Of a stretch of DNA of 64,000 nucleotides, positions 44,321 to 55,626 are shown piece by piece; positions within the stretch are counted from its first letter, which is position 1; the number at the start of each line of letters is the position of its first letter. Source of the DNA: Pyrus communis (lineage: Eukaryota > Streptophyta > Magnoliopsida > Rosales > Rosaceae); NCBI RefSeq assembly GCF_963583255.1, contig NC_084815.1:14927724-14991723 (forward strand), given 5' to 3'. The position numbers and the translations under genes were made by a program. The notes beneath the pieces were generated by a model. That model searched no databases. It was not told the DNA's origin and saw only the letters and a program-made list of their open reading frames with translations.

Positions 44321-45110
44321 TATAATATCTGCCTTTATCTTCCTAATCTGAATAAATTATCAAGTGATGTTTCGCCACAATAAGAGTATCCATAGGTTTA
44401 CACCTAAGCATACATGTTTCCTTTAACAAATCTAGAACATATTTCCGTTGAGACAAGAAAATACTTTTGGATGAACGAGCAACCTTGACTCCAAGAAAAT
44501 ACTTTTAATCACCCAAACTCTTCATCTCAAACTCGGCAGCAAGGTTTTTTTTCAAGTTTGACAATCTTATATGAATCATCACCTGTTATTATCATATCAT
44601 CCACATAAATAATTAAGGCTGTTACTTTATTGTTTCTTCGTTTCACAAATAGAGTATGACACAGAAGGACTTTGATAATACTCATTCTTCCTCATGGCCT
44701 GAGTGAATCTCCCAAACCATGAACGAGGTGACTGCTTAAGCCCATAAAGTGACTTCCGCAATCGGCACACTCCCATTTTTCCTCTAGTATTATATCGTGG
44801 AGGAAAATCCATATACACTTCCTTCTCCAGATGTCCATGAAGAAAAGCATTTTTTACATCAAACTGTTTCAATGGCCAATCCAAATTTGCAGCTAATGAG
44901 ATAAGAACTCGTACCGTATTCATCTTAGCTACCGGAGAAAAAGTTTCCTGATAATCAACACTACACGTTTGAGTATATACTTTTGCTACTAACCTTGCTT
45001 TGTACCTGTTGAGTGATCCGTTAGCCTTGTATTTAACTGGAAAAACCCATCGGCACCCAACTGGTTTTTTCCCTTTCGGCAGTTCCACTACTTCCCATGT
45101 ATTATTTTTT
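44321..45110 (-). pseudogene. copia-3 reverse transcriptase, with breaks
   Basis: The open piece 45088-44627 reads CRWVFPVKYKANGSLNRYKA, RLVAKVYTQTCSVDYQETFS, LKQFDVKNAFLHGHLEKEVY and RKSLYGLKQSPRSWFGRFTQ. Below it, at about 44580-44620, another frame has LIIYVDDMIITGDDS, so the YVDD catalytic box survives but is out of frame. The F-x-P-V motif is intact. Confidence 0.88.
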
Positions 45111-45612
45111 TTGTAGTGCCTTCATCTCTTCATCCATTACTTCAGCAAATTATCTATTCTTCAAAGCATCCCCTACTCGAGTTGGTACTTGAATTGACTC
45201 TACATTGTTCACCTAAGCTTGACGTTCGGGTGAAGATTTTTACATGACAAATAATTGGCTATTGGATACTTCACTTTTCCTTTCAAAAAAAACCTGTCAG
45301 GGGGTACACCATGATTTTTCCTTGGTGGCAACTTATATGTACTTATAACATCATTAGTTACATGAGTATCAATAATACTTACCTTAGGGATATTCAGAGA
45401 AGACGTATTGGACGACGACACTATCGAGCTAAAGAGGAGGAAACATCTTTAGTACATGTCTTGGGGCTGCTAGCTTTAGCAGAAGCTTGCGGTGAAGCTA
45501 GCTCAACTTCGGCAGTAGCTGGCTGAACGCCAACACAGGGACTCTCATCACACCCTTCTTTGGCAATCAATGGTTGAACCTTTGCAGACCGAGGCTCTAC
45601 TACATCAATCGG

Positions 45613-46620
45613 TCACGATGCACTTCCCCTGAAGCAATTACATCTTGGACATCTAACCACCCAAAAAATACCATCAAGATCACAAATACTAGCATACACC
45701 CCCTTGTGATTGGAAGGTGACGATGATGGAGTATAAAAATATTCTAATTCAGAAAAAGTCACATCCATGGTTATATACATGTGGCGAGTTTTAGGGTGGT
45801 AGCACTTATAACTTTTCTGTTGGGATGCAAATCCAACAAAGACACACCAAAGAGCACACAAATCTAATTTGCTACGATGAATCTTGTGGATATAAACATA
45901 AGTAACACATCCAAACACCCGAGGAGTAAGAGTGTTGGTAGAGACAATAGGAACATGTTCCATCAATACTTGGAGTAGAGTACGGAATTCTACAACCCGT
46001 GATGGGATGCGATTAATTACATACATTGCATAGGTGACGATATTCGGCAAAAAACTCTTAGGTACAGGCGCACCAATAAGCAATGCACGAACAATTTCCA
46101 AAATATGACGATTTTTTCTCTCAGCAACCCCATTTTGTTGTGGGGTATGAGGACAAGTTGTCTCATGGAGGATTCCTTGATCACCGAAAAAAGAAAATAG
46201 CTCAGAGTTAACACATTCACCCTTGTTATCAGAATGGAGAACCTTAATAATGGAGGAATATTATATAGCCACCATCTGAGAAAAAGACCGAATAATCATA
46301 CTAACATCACTTTTATGTTTCAACACATATACCCATGTCATACTAATGCAATCATCAACAAACATAACAAACCACTTAACCCCTGAAACGGTATTAACAG
46401 GCGAAGGCCCCCAAACATCTGAATGCATAAGTCCAAGCGGAAGCAATCTTTTATTCATACTAGGAGAAAACAAAGCACAATGGCTCTTATCAAGAATACA
46501 TACTTCACAATGTAAGTATGATTCTTTTATTTCATGAAACAAACTAGGCAACATACGCCTTAAATAACCAAAAGAAACATGTCCTAACCGACGATGCAAT
46601 TACCAAACTTATTATAGATT
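45613..46620 (-). pseudogene. copia-3 GAG-pre-integrase and integrase, with breaks
   Basis: From high to low coordinates: HRRLGHVSFGYLRRMLPSLF, CEVCILDKSH, GLMHSDVWGPSPVNTVSGVK, FVMFVDDC, then HPQQNGVAERKNRHILEIVR-like sequence in another frame, and TPRVFGCVTYVYIHKIHRSK followed by CVFVGFASQQKSYKCYHPKT. These give the HHCC domain and the D-D-E core. Frame changes occur at about 46260 and 46100. Confidence 0.88.
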
Positions 46621-47100
46621 ACTAGTACAGGATGGTTGAATTGCATTAGCTTTGCTAGGAACGACGTCATCCACCTAATACAACCCATTTCTCTTAGTGC
46701 CACACCCAATCATCTCCTTGGCTTGAATATCCTAAAGTAAACAAGAAAAATGGATACATAAGTACAACACAATCCAATTGCTCAGTAACTTGGGTAATAG
46801 ATAATAAATGATGAGACAATGACGGAACAAGCAAGCAATGGTGAAGAAAGAGAGAGACGACGTGAGGTCCACCGTGCCGACCCTAGTCACCACGACGGTG
46901 GTGCTATTCGCCGTTGCTACACACTTTTGATGAGTTGTTGCCATACATGTAAATAACTTTTTATCGAATGTTATATGATTAGTTGCACCATAGTCCAGAA
47001 TCTAACCTGTATGGTGCTCAGTACCGGAGGCTAAAAGAACACGTCCAACAGTACCTGTATTGTATGAGGATTCACTAGGATTGGTCCTAGTTAACAAAGT

Positions 47101-48114
47101 TTAACTTGGATCCCCTTGAGGATGCATGGCCTTCTTGTTACCATGTGTTGCGGTGGCTACAGATGCACGACTCCTACTGGCTCCATTAGAAGCTCGCTCT
47201 TTTGCATGCAATTTTTTCTTCAATTCCGGGAACCATTCAGGTACTCCATGTTTTTGAAAACATTTATCTTCCGTATGACAGGTTTGCCCACAGAAAGTAC
47301 ACTTCAAATCATCTTTATTTTCTCGAGTAAATGGACGAGAATTTGTTGATAATGACGAGCTATAAGACCGGCTAGACGATGGTGGCCATGACACCATAGC
47401 CACGGGGGATGTTCTTCCTTGATTCCCAACAACACTACCTCCCATCACAATAGCATGGCGTTGTGCTTCCCACCTAACAACAGAAAACACTTCCTCGATG
47501 GATGATAAAGGTTGGGTTCTCAAAATATCACTACGTACCTTATCAAATATATCATTAAGTTCTGCTAGAAAAGCATACACACAGTCCAGTTGGATTTCTT
47601 CTCGAAATGTCTTCAAGTCAATAGCACATTCCATCTTGATTGGTCTTCATTGATCCAGTTCTTGCCAGATAGCTTTGAGATCAACATAGTATACACCAAT
47701 AGGCTGCCCTTCTAGTCGAAGTCGGAATGACTTTACCTTTAACTCATAAATTTGAGAGATATTAGACCCATCATAATACGTTAAAGCAACTTCTTCCCAT
47801 ATTTCTTTAGCGGTACGAAGATGGATGAAAAACCCTATGATGGTAGGATCCATGGAATTAATCAACCACCCCTTCACAATTGCATTCATAGTCTCCTAAG
47901 TTTCATACTCGACACTGTCTTCCTTTGGCTCCTTAATACTTCCTGTCACGAACCCTTTCTTACCATGCCCAGAGATATGCATCTCCAATACTTTGGACCA
48001 AAGAAGATAATTTGATCCATTGGGTTTTACGGTATTTGGTATGTTAGAAGCATCACTTTGAATTACAACCGGACTCAAAATTGAGTTGTTGGCTGAGCCA
48101 TGTGATAGGAGCAT
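47101..48114 (-). pseudogene. copia-3 gag with CCHC-type knuckle, with breaks
   Basis: Open pieces 48114-47896, 47889-47647 and 47634-47101 run in order with single stops between them. They contain LNGSNYLLWSKVLEMHISGH-like start sequence, the UBN2-type block GFFIHLRTAKEIWEEVALTY, then CTFCGQTCHTEDKCFQKHG, a CX2CX4HX4C knuckle. The first codons reach 48114, twelve bases inside the solo LTR insertion boundary, where the frame is no longer gag. Confidence 0.88.
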
Positions 48115-48494
48115 ATTTATGCGACTTAAATGGCTTGTTCTCGTACATTTACGTTATGTTTCTTTAGTTATTTTAGTTCTTTATGCTTCTTTTGTGTGTT
48201 TTCAGGTTCTAAGGGCAAATTATGCAAAAGGATGCCTTTTGGAGCCTTTTGGAGCAAATTAGAGATTGGAATGGATATCATATGCTTGGAGCCAAAAGGA
48301 TGGACGAAATTGAAGACTTGAAGTAGGAAAGTTAAATCCTAAAAAGACCTCATGTTTGAGCATCATTGAAAACTCCTACGCATTTTAGAACACAAAAACA
48401 ACATTCCTAGCAACCTTAGGACATTGTCGTGTGTTTCCTTGTGTCTCCCTTCCTTGCCATGCAAGGAAGGGCTTTGTTCCCTATTTTAAATACT

Positions 48495-48680
48495 TAAACA
48501 CTACCACTTATCATTCACCACATATCATTCACCACTTATCATATCATACATTCATTTATCACTTATCATAATCATTCACTTATCACTTAACATATCATAC
48601 ACTTATCACTTATCACTCATAATCACCTACAACATCCACCTACTTCACCTACAACATCCACCTACTTCACCTACAAATGA
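48495..48680 (+). repeat. CACTTATCA / CACCTACA low-complexity repeats in the solo LTR
   Basis: CACTTATCAT-like units recur about ten times at 48500-48630. They are followed by CATCCACCTACTTCACCTACA units at about 48640-48675. This pyrimidine-rich block lies just upstream of the LTR promoter box. Confidence 0.8.
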
Positions 48681-48902
48681 CATAGCCATATGTTCCCTCC
48701 ACTACTCCTATAAATACCCTTGCATTCATTCATTCAAAAACATCTCATTTCATACACAACACATTACAAACACATTCTCCCTTCCCTAGCCGTGAGCTTC
48801 CCATCCATTCCCTTATAATCCAAACACCACTCCTCATCCATTTCCATAATCCCCCAAACCTCACCTTAGACCTTGTGCTACAACAACGAGGAAGATAAGA
48901 GG

Positions 48903-49088
48903 GCCTAAACGTTCATACAATTCAAGTGTGAGTTGTTGGAATGTTTAGGTGTTTCTTTGATTTCAAAGTTTAAATTTAATTCTCTTTGTTTTGTACATAT
49001 GAGGAATGGAAGAGAAGAGTGCCTAAACGTTCATACAATTCAAGTTTGAGTTGTTGGAATGTTTAGGTGTTTCTTTGATTTCAAAGTT
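48903..49088 (+). repeat. 68-bp direct duplication inside the solo LTR
   Basis: GCCTAAACGTTCATACAATT and the 48 bases after it occur at 48903-48970 and again at 49021-49088 with one change (GTGTG versus GTTTG). The offset is 118 bp. It looks like a slippage or replication duplication shortly downstream of the promoter box. Confidence 0.93.
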
Positions 49089-50244
49089 ATGAGGAACTAA
49101 ACCCCCTTTAGCTAGGGGGTGATTCAAAATACATGTTTATGCTTGCATTATGAATTGATTACTTTTGGTTGGAATTTAATAAGTTGTGGATTCAATTTGT
49201 TTAACCGTTTGATTGATAACTTATTTATGAATGTTTATTAAGAATGCGCGCTTAATTTTCATGCATAAATATGACGCTAGAATATAAGTGAATTTCACCT
49301 AATCGTAATGAACTTATATTCACAAGTAGTGGAGGTTGCTTATAAACAATCGCGTTAAACGAATTCTTGGCATAAGTTTCATGCGTATTCCATAGTAACG
49401 AATGCCTCGTCGATGTTTATGATTTCCGTTGAACTTAATGATCTTTGTTGAATGTCTCTATCATGCGTATTCCATAGTTAGGGACTTTGATTAAGAATAA
49501 TTTGGTTGTAATGCGTATTCCATTCAATCCAACGAATCTAGGGAAATCTGAAAGTTAATTTAAGCGGACCTAATTAACTTGGAGCATTGAGTTTCATAAT
49601 TTATCGAAAGACCAACTGAGAATCAATCTTGTATGCAAGTGTAACATGTGTGGAGAAGAACCCCTTGGCTATTCCATCATCCATATTTTATTCACATTCA
49701 TATTTACATTCTGTTTTAATTGCAATTTGTTCATTTAGTTTAATTTTGTCAAAACCTAAATCCCCCTTTACTTTAATGTCAAATTAGTTAGAAATCAATT
49801 TAGTTTGTGTTTTTAAGAGTTTTGAGTCTTTTGAACTTGTTAGAATCTGTTTAGTTTATGTTTTAAAGTATTTTTGAATTCTTTGAGTCTAGTTTAGTGT
49901 TTTATATTGTTTTTACGTTTTTAAGTCAGTTTCCAAGAGATTAACAATCCCTCATAATCCCCGGTCCAGAACGATCCCTACTTGCACCTATACTACAATT
50001 TGACAAAAAGAGGGTTTAATTTGTGCGCGTATAAAACTCGCATCACCATGCGACCCACCCTCCAATTTTAGCCTTGATCATTCCTTCACACCTGTCATGG
50101 ATCATGCACAGTTACACCTGCAGAGCACCGTAGACAATACTCCCGTAGCTTTCAGTTTGCTACAATGAACGCAACAAGAACATGAGTCTACTGTCTTGAA
50201 CACGCAGCAGTAGCATAATAGAACTTTTTTAGGGTTACGGTTAG

Positions 50245-50430
50245 GCTCCGATGCCAAATAGAAATTTACGGCTTAATTTTCATGTATTGCATAATTTTGT
50301 ATATAAGTACATACATCCTTATTCTTAAAGGAAAAACAAAAAAGCACACAAGAGATATCCTTCCTCATAAAGGACTCTAATATTTACACAATATTTACAT
50401 TCCTATTTCTAAAGATTACTCACAGCAACA
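50245..50430 (-). repeat. Probable 5' LTR and primer site of copia-3
   Basis: On the minus strand TGTTGCTGTGAGTAATC begins at 50430 and the LTR runs about 170 nt to near 50262. TTTGGCATCGGAGCC, a tRNA-Met-like primer site with two changes, follows at about 50245-50259. The match for the 3' LTR is absent from the window, so the ends are inferred. Confidence 0.6.
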
Positions 50431-51063
50431 ATTCCACCCAACTATGGCATAGTAAAACTATCCATAGTCCATTATGAAGATAGTTGGTGATAGGCCTCCT
50501 AGTGGGTATGCTTCATTTTTTATTTGATGGATAGTAAAATCGAAAATAGACTCTCTATTTATATCTATATAGATATATGAATTCTTTTAAAGTTGCATTG
50601 ATTCAAATTTTTGTAGTCGGGTTAGGAGAAATTCAAACCAAATAATGATGTGATTGACCGATAAATGGATACATTGTGGCAAATTAAAATTTTAAATAAC
50701 TTTTTACAAACCTTTTGTTCATGTGCATCATTGAATTAGGTCGACCTCCATATTGGTATATATATCTTGGACGCATTTCGATTGTAGAGGTACATCACTT
50801 TAAATTTTCATATTGTCAGTTCTCTTGAATTGGTGACTCACTGCTTGGTGGAGGAGCATCATCACATTGTTCACCTTTATCCTCATCAGCATTGGCATTC
50901 ACTTTTTTCCCCTTGTTTTTCTTCTTATTACCCTTTGCCACCACCACCGCTAGCTTTAGCCGGGTGCCAGAAACACCTCCGAGGTATACATATTTGTAAA
51001 TGATGAGTTCCATGGAGCTAGAGTGTACCCTGTGTGCGACTCGACGACGGGGTATGTGTTTGA
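50431..51063. other. Non-coding stretch with one unrecognised minus-strand frame
   Basis: Most of it is AT-rich with no gene. The minus-strand frame 51063-50816, which continues an LTR-derived start, reads GNKKKNKGKKVNANADEDKG and ends PPPSSESPIQEN. It is Lys- then acidic- and Pro-rich, and could be the tail exon of a captured host gene or just gypsy internal sequence. I do not recognise it. Confidence 0.35.
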
Positions 51064-51247
51064 TGATAGGAATTTTACCACCTACAAAAGTAGGGATAAA
51101 ACACTTTAAATACTTGCAAGCGTACAAGATAATTGTAGTATAAAAGTCTCTAACAAGGTCGTTATCCACAAGGATGGAATGAATAATTTGTATCAAACCA
51201 AATCTTAATTAATTACTTAAAACAAAGTTTTGGAAAAGAGTGATTTT
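51064..51247 (-). mobile_element. Gypsy LTR-B, 3' part (minus strand)
   Basis: On the minus strand this gives GATAACGACCTTGTTAGAGA then ACTTTTATACTACAATTATC and ends CCTATCA. It aligns with LTR-A at about 39290-39405. Copia-2 separates it from the rest of the LTR at 62897. No primer site follows its end, so this is a solo or 3' LTR rather than a 5' LTR. Confidence 0.8.
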
Positions 51248-51492
51248 TGTTGTAGGCCTATTTAACTGAGCTATCTAAGGAATAGAGAGAGGAAGGAAAG
51301 ATTAAATTGTAAGGTGTGTGTTGTATCACCCCCATTGTGCCTTTATTTATAGTAGTAGGATAGGTAAAATCCGTACCCTTTTAGGATTACAACTCATAAT
51401 AAGTAATCAACTCCTAATAGGAATATAAGAGATATTCCTAGATCTACTAGGATTTACACAATCACATTCCTATTCTAAATATGACTGCAACA
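51248..51492 (-). repeat. 3' LTR of copia-2
   Basis: It is 245 bp long. CTATAAATAAAGGC on the minus strand (around 51340) is the promoter box. It differs from the 5' LTR at about a dozen sites and lacks a ~20-bp GC-rich insert found there. The following TTCCCCCTT is the polypurine tract read on the plus strand. Confidence 0.93.
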
Positions 51493-51983
51493 TTCCCCCT
51501 TAAGTGTGTAAATACTCAACAAACATCGCATCAAATCTTCAGCAAATAAGGTAGAATAGTTGATGAAGTCATCAACATAACAGGTGAACACGAGTCTCAA
51601 ATTTTTAAAGAAAGTATACATCGGTAGTAAAACTCACACAACCTTGCTATGGTAAAACCCAAGGCATAGAGAAAACCTATAAACTAAGGAGAAAAGTGAG
51701 AAGTATGCACAACGTCTAAAACAAACGTCAAACAGGACAAAAATAGTGAACTCAACGGAGTATGATAATCCCAGGATGGGTGTCTCATCAAAACCTCGTT
51801 AGGTAGCAAAAACCCAGTGGGAAAAATGCTCCTAATCGTAGGAAAAAGAGTACATTAAGAACAAGTGAGTATTGTAACGTCCTGCCCCGCCAATTTATTT
51901 CGGAAATACATTTAATGGTAGGCCAAAAAATGTCATTGTTAACCTTTAGGTTAACAACCATTCAAACGTTTCTTTCTTTGATG

Positions 51984-52887
51984 ATTTTCTACTAAAATTT
52001 AATCTCGTTTATTTTATGGCTGCATATAACTTCTCGTTAGACTGTCTACGTACCGTTTGGAGGGATCAAGCCAATCGTAGTTCACAATTCATTTTTAATT
52101 CATTTTCGAAAATATTCAAGTCACTCTCTGACCAATATAGGCCCACTAGACTTCACTTAGTCTTCTGTAGTACTAATTTTAGTATTTAGAACGTTTTGAG
52201 ACATGTTGACCAAAAGTCAACTCTCTGTCAATGGTTAGGTCCATAACTCTCCGTAATTCAATTTGAAAGATTCGCACATCAGATTTTGGATCTGTAACTT
52301 CCTAAGGTCCTCACTATGCTTATAGAACATCATACTAGAATCTTACCACGATCCGATGGTCGAATCTCTACCAATCACAATTTTCAATGGCGGTCAACTT
52401 TTTATTTTACAAACTTCCAAATCCAATTCGAGAAGATCCTTATGTCGGATTCTCAATCCGTAAGTTTCTATGGTCCTCAAATATTACGTACTATAATGTA
52501 TCAAAGTTTGGTGACAATGCAACGGTCGGATCATCGATTGCTATAATGTTCAAGTGTCGGACCTTAACAAAATTATACTCAAACAATGGAATTTCGTTAA
52601 TCAGATGTCAAATATGGAATTAAGGCATCCAAATTTAGCTTGGGGTGGTCAGGGGGCGCCCCGGCCTACGTGCCAACCCGACTCGCCGAAAAATTCAACT
52701 AACTCTAAAAATTATAAAATTATATATAATTATATATCCTAATGAGGGGAGAAATTTTCATACCTGGGCCGAAGTCCAATTCAGGCGAGAAATGCTTGAA
52801 TTTTCCCACAAATGGCCGAAACCCTAGTTTTGGGTGTGCTTCGATTCGACCTTCATACTCGCTCCGACGCCTCCACCACTGCTTGGA
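51984..52887 (+). repeat. Left arm of a ~0.9-kb inverted repeat
   Basis: This arm is the reverse complement of 55627-56513 with scattered changes and small indels. It is the promoter-distal part of the gypsy LTR at 51873-54914 (LTR sense is minus). The two arms are 2.7 kb apart, so a transcript through both could fold. Confidence 0.9.
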
Positions 52888-53621
52888 CTTTGTTCCTGAG
52901 GTTGAGGGGAGCTTATTGGTGATGGTAATTGGTTGAGTTAACTTCAAGTTTTGGTGGATCGCCACCACGAACCCCGTCACACCCATCGCGCGAGTTTCAT
53001 AGTTTGAAGCCAAAATTTCATTAATCTTGGGGTGGAATGGGTAGATGGAAGGTCGTGGAGTGTTTCCCAGGGGGTGGCTCGGCTTAAATTGCCAGGATTT
53101 CACTGGAGAACCATCGGGTTCCATGGTTTCTGACCGAGTCGGGTTACAATGGAGAACCGGATAAAAGGATCTGGTGTCCTTCCTCTCCCTCCTTTCCTAT
53201 CCTTACTCCCTCTTCTGATTGGTCCCTCGCTCTTCTCTTTTTCCCCGATTGGGCAGCCCCTCTTCTTCTTCTTTCTTCCTTTTTCGTTTATTTTTTTTCT
53301 TCTTTCCCCTCCTCCCCCTTTTCTTTTTATTTCTTTTTTTTTCTAATTGGTCCCTTCCCAGTTTAATGGGAACCCAAAAATATTAATTTTCTATTTTATT
53401 TAAGAACTTCTAATGTCCGTAACTTTTCGTTTCTCGTTTCAATGGACGAACGGTTTTTGCCTACGCACTTGTAGGATTGTCCTCTATCCAAACATATCAA
53501 GAATATGATAAAATATGTGAGGATAAAATACGTCCTCGTATAATTACATTGAGCCTACTAGGGCATTTTCGTCTTTTCACTTATCAAAACAATATCCGCC
53601 GTAAATATAAATACGTCTTAA

Positions 53622-54735
53622 CTAGACTTGGCAATTTCTTACACGACCCGTTAATACGACACGTAAACGACACGAAAATAACGGGCTTTGGGTCAACACG
53701 ATAACTAATTTGGTCATTATCGGGTCACACGATATGAACTCGTTAATAATGGGTTCTTAACAGGTTTACAAGAGAGTGACACACGAGTAACCTATTTCGA
53801 CACGATAAGAAAAAAATTAATTTGATGATTTTAATTTTTTAAACCACTAAAAAACTTACTATAAAATAGATATAATGGATCTATATAAATTCTATACAAA
53901 TTTTAAAAATTTAAGTTTTATTTATTTATTTATTTTTATAGTATACTATAGGCAAAGAATGAGATTAAAAAAAATTATAAAACACATTAAAAATAGAAAT
54001 ATCAAGTAATTTAAAAATATCGATCACATTAAAAAATTTATAATAATTACTTCACTAGGGCGAAAAATGTGAAAAAAATATGTAAACGCTCGTAATCGCA
54101 TCCTCTACGCTTTGAGGATGGGTACATTATCGTTTGAATTTTTTAAAACCTTACAAACCCTCATGAATAATATTTTTAAAAGAGTTCAAAATAAATAAAA
54201 TTCATAATCATTAATGTATAAGTTTGAAAAATGTAAAAGCATATATAAACGCTTGTAATTGCATCCTCTACGCTTAGACGATGGTTACATGGTTGTTTAA
54301 ATTTTTAAAACCCTCCAAATCTCATGAATAGTGTTTTTTATTTGAGTGCAAAATTAATAAAATTAATAATTATTGTAGAAGTGTGAAAAATGTAAAAAAA
54401 AAATATAAAATCACTCGTAATGACAAGCTTTACAACTTTCGTGAAGGGGTCAACTCCGAAATTTAGTATGTACATACTAATTTAGTATTATGTTTTACAT
54501 TTTTTTTGGGTCAAATTATGTTTTTCATTTTCATTATTTATTGATTTAAAATATATTTTTCTTAGCGCGTAACGGATTGGGTCATATTACCTGATAATAT
54601 TAATGGGTTGATTTTGGGTCGGGTCATATTACCTGTTTACTTTAACGGGTGTTACACAACAAGACCCGTTAAATTATCGGGTATGACACGAAAACGATAT
54701 GAACACGAGAAACACGACATGAATGCCAGGTCTAG
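53622..54735. mobile_element. hAT-like non-autonomous DNA transposon in the gypsy LTR
   Basis: The left end CTAGACTTGGCAATTTCTTA and the reverse complement of the right end, CTAGACCTGGCATTCATGTC, are terminal inverted repeats. Subterminal CGTGTCG / GACCCGTTAA motifs repeat in both orientations. The interior is very AT-rich and holds ~160-bp tandem repeats. No transposase is present. A TTAA-like flank is seen on both sides, but a full TSD is not clear. Confidence 0.75.
54062..54430 (+). repeat. ~160-bp tandem repeat, about 2.4 copies
   Basis: GAAAAATGTRAAA followed by TAAACGCTYGTAATYGCATC and CTCTACGCTTWGA recurs at about 54062 and 54227, with a degenerate third start at about 54385. Periods are near 165 and 158 bp. 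It lies inside the hAT-like element. Confidence 0.8.
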
Positions 54736-54914
54736 TTTTAACCACTAATACGATTACAAAATACTTAATTTAATAATCAAAATCAGGAACGGGATTTTAC
54801 ATTTCCCCACTGAAATATTCTTAACTATTTAGTGATTCATTTCCCTTCTTTGCCCACATATTCATAAATATGAATATCAATTTCATATACTTAAAATTTT
54901 TTCAGGATATTACA

Positions 54915-55626
54915 TTCGACCCCCATTAAAATAAATCTCATCCTCGAGATTTCTACCATCGATTAATGAAAAGGAATTTAATGCCAATCCCACCATTCCA
55001 TTTATAGTGAATAAAATCATAACCTCAGTCTACGATTTTATTTAAGCTCAAAATAAATAAATCAACGAATAAATCATCGTGATTCTTACCTATATACTCA
55101 GATTCCCATCAACATTTATTTGCATAATAAATATCAGAAATTCTAGCCACATTCACTGGTGATACCAAACATCAGAAAAATTTTGCCCTATTCATTTTTA
55201 GTCAAAACAATTATCATATTTTCCCATCGTAGCCATTATCAGCCAAATAAATATCAGAATTTCATATACTTAAATTTTCTAGCCATAAATATCATTGGCA
55301 AAACAACTATTTCATCACCTTTGTCTTTTATCCCAATAAGTGACTAGCAACTGGAAAAGATCGTAATATACCTGGTCGATACACATCACATTGATAACTC
55401 ATTCTCACAGCCCATGCATGAAGTTTTTCTCCCAGAAACATTGGGTCTTTGTGCCCATTCAATTATTTCTCCACATTTCACAAGTCATTTCGCCCAAATC
55501 AACATTCACGAGCCACTTTACCCAATCAAACATCCATGGGCCATTTTGCCTAATCAAACATTCATCTCATTGCACGGGCCATCATGCCCAAAACAACATC
55601 CACGGGCCTTTTCGCCCAAATCAACA
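54915..55626 (-). other. Gypsy internal remnant with polypurine tract
   Basis: On the minus strand AATCTCGAGGATGAGATTTA followed by TTTTAATGGGGGTCGAA is the end of a chromovirus pol frame (a short E-D-E-I-x-F-x-G-G tail) running into the polypurine tract at the LTR start. Higher coordinates hold no further pol. Bases 55490-55635 carry about five imperfect 37-47-bp units of the type CATCCACGGGCCATTTTGCC. Confidence 0.6.

Larger units (their letters stand above)
48103..50045 (+). mobile_element. Solo LTR (gypsy-type) inserted in copia-3
   Basis: This 1943-bp unit begins TGATAGGAGCATATTTATGC and ends AAAACTCGCATCA. It is flanked by a perfect 5-bp TSD CCATG (48098-48102 and 50046-50050). CTATAAATAC at 48708-48717 is a good promoter TATA in plus orientation. 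There is no gag, pol or primer site, so unequal recombination removed the internal region. Sequence on both sides belongs to copia-3. Confidence 0.92.
43702..50430 (-). mobile_element. Ty1-copia retrotransposon (copia-3), missing its 3' LTR, split by a solo LTR
   Basis: Read on the minus strand: LTR-like end (50430 to about 50262), primer site TGGCATCGGAGCC (about 50257-50245), [solo LTR 50045-48103], gag (48114-47101), integrase (46600-45613), polymerase (45088-44330) and RNase H to SLVKLGM at 43706. The 3' LTR is absent because sequence changes to a solo gypsy LTR at 43701. Frames are open for long stretches, so decay is milder than in copia-1. Confidence 0.85.
51873..54914 (-). mobile_element. 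3-kb gypsy LTR inserted in copia-2, itself carrying a DNA transposon
   Basis: The plus-strand edges are TGTAACGTCCTGCCCCGCC (51873) and GGATATTACA (54914). Read on the minus strand the LTR begins TGTAATATCC, directly after a polypurine tract and the end of a gypsy pol frame. It ends CGGGGCAGGACGTTACA. It contains a C/T-rich run at about 53160-53345 and a nested hAT-like element at 53622-54735. No second LTR of the same orientation is present. Confidence 0.75.

Noticed and set aside
48495..48680. CRISPR-like array of short repeats
   Set aside because: Units are irregular, have no constant spacers and lie in a plant LTR.
53149..53346. Pro/Leu/Phe-rich ORF resembling a membrane peptide
   Set aside because: It is a C/T-rich run within a gypsy LTR, so the composition explains it.
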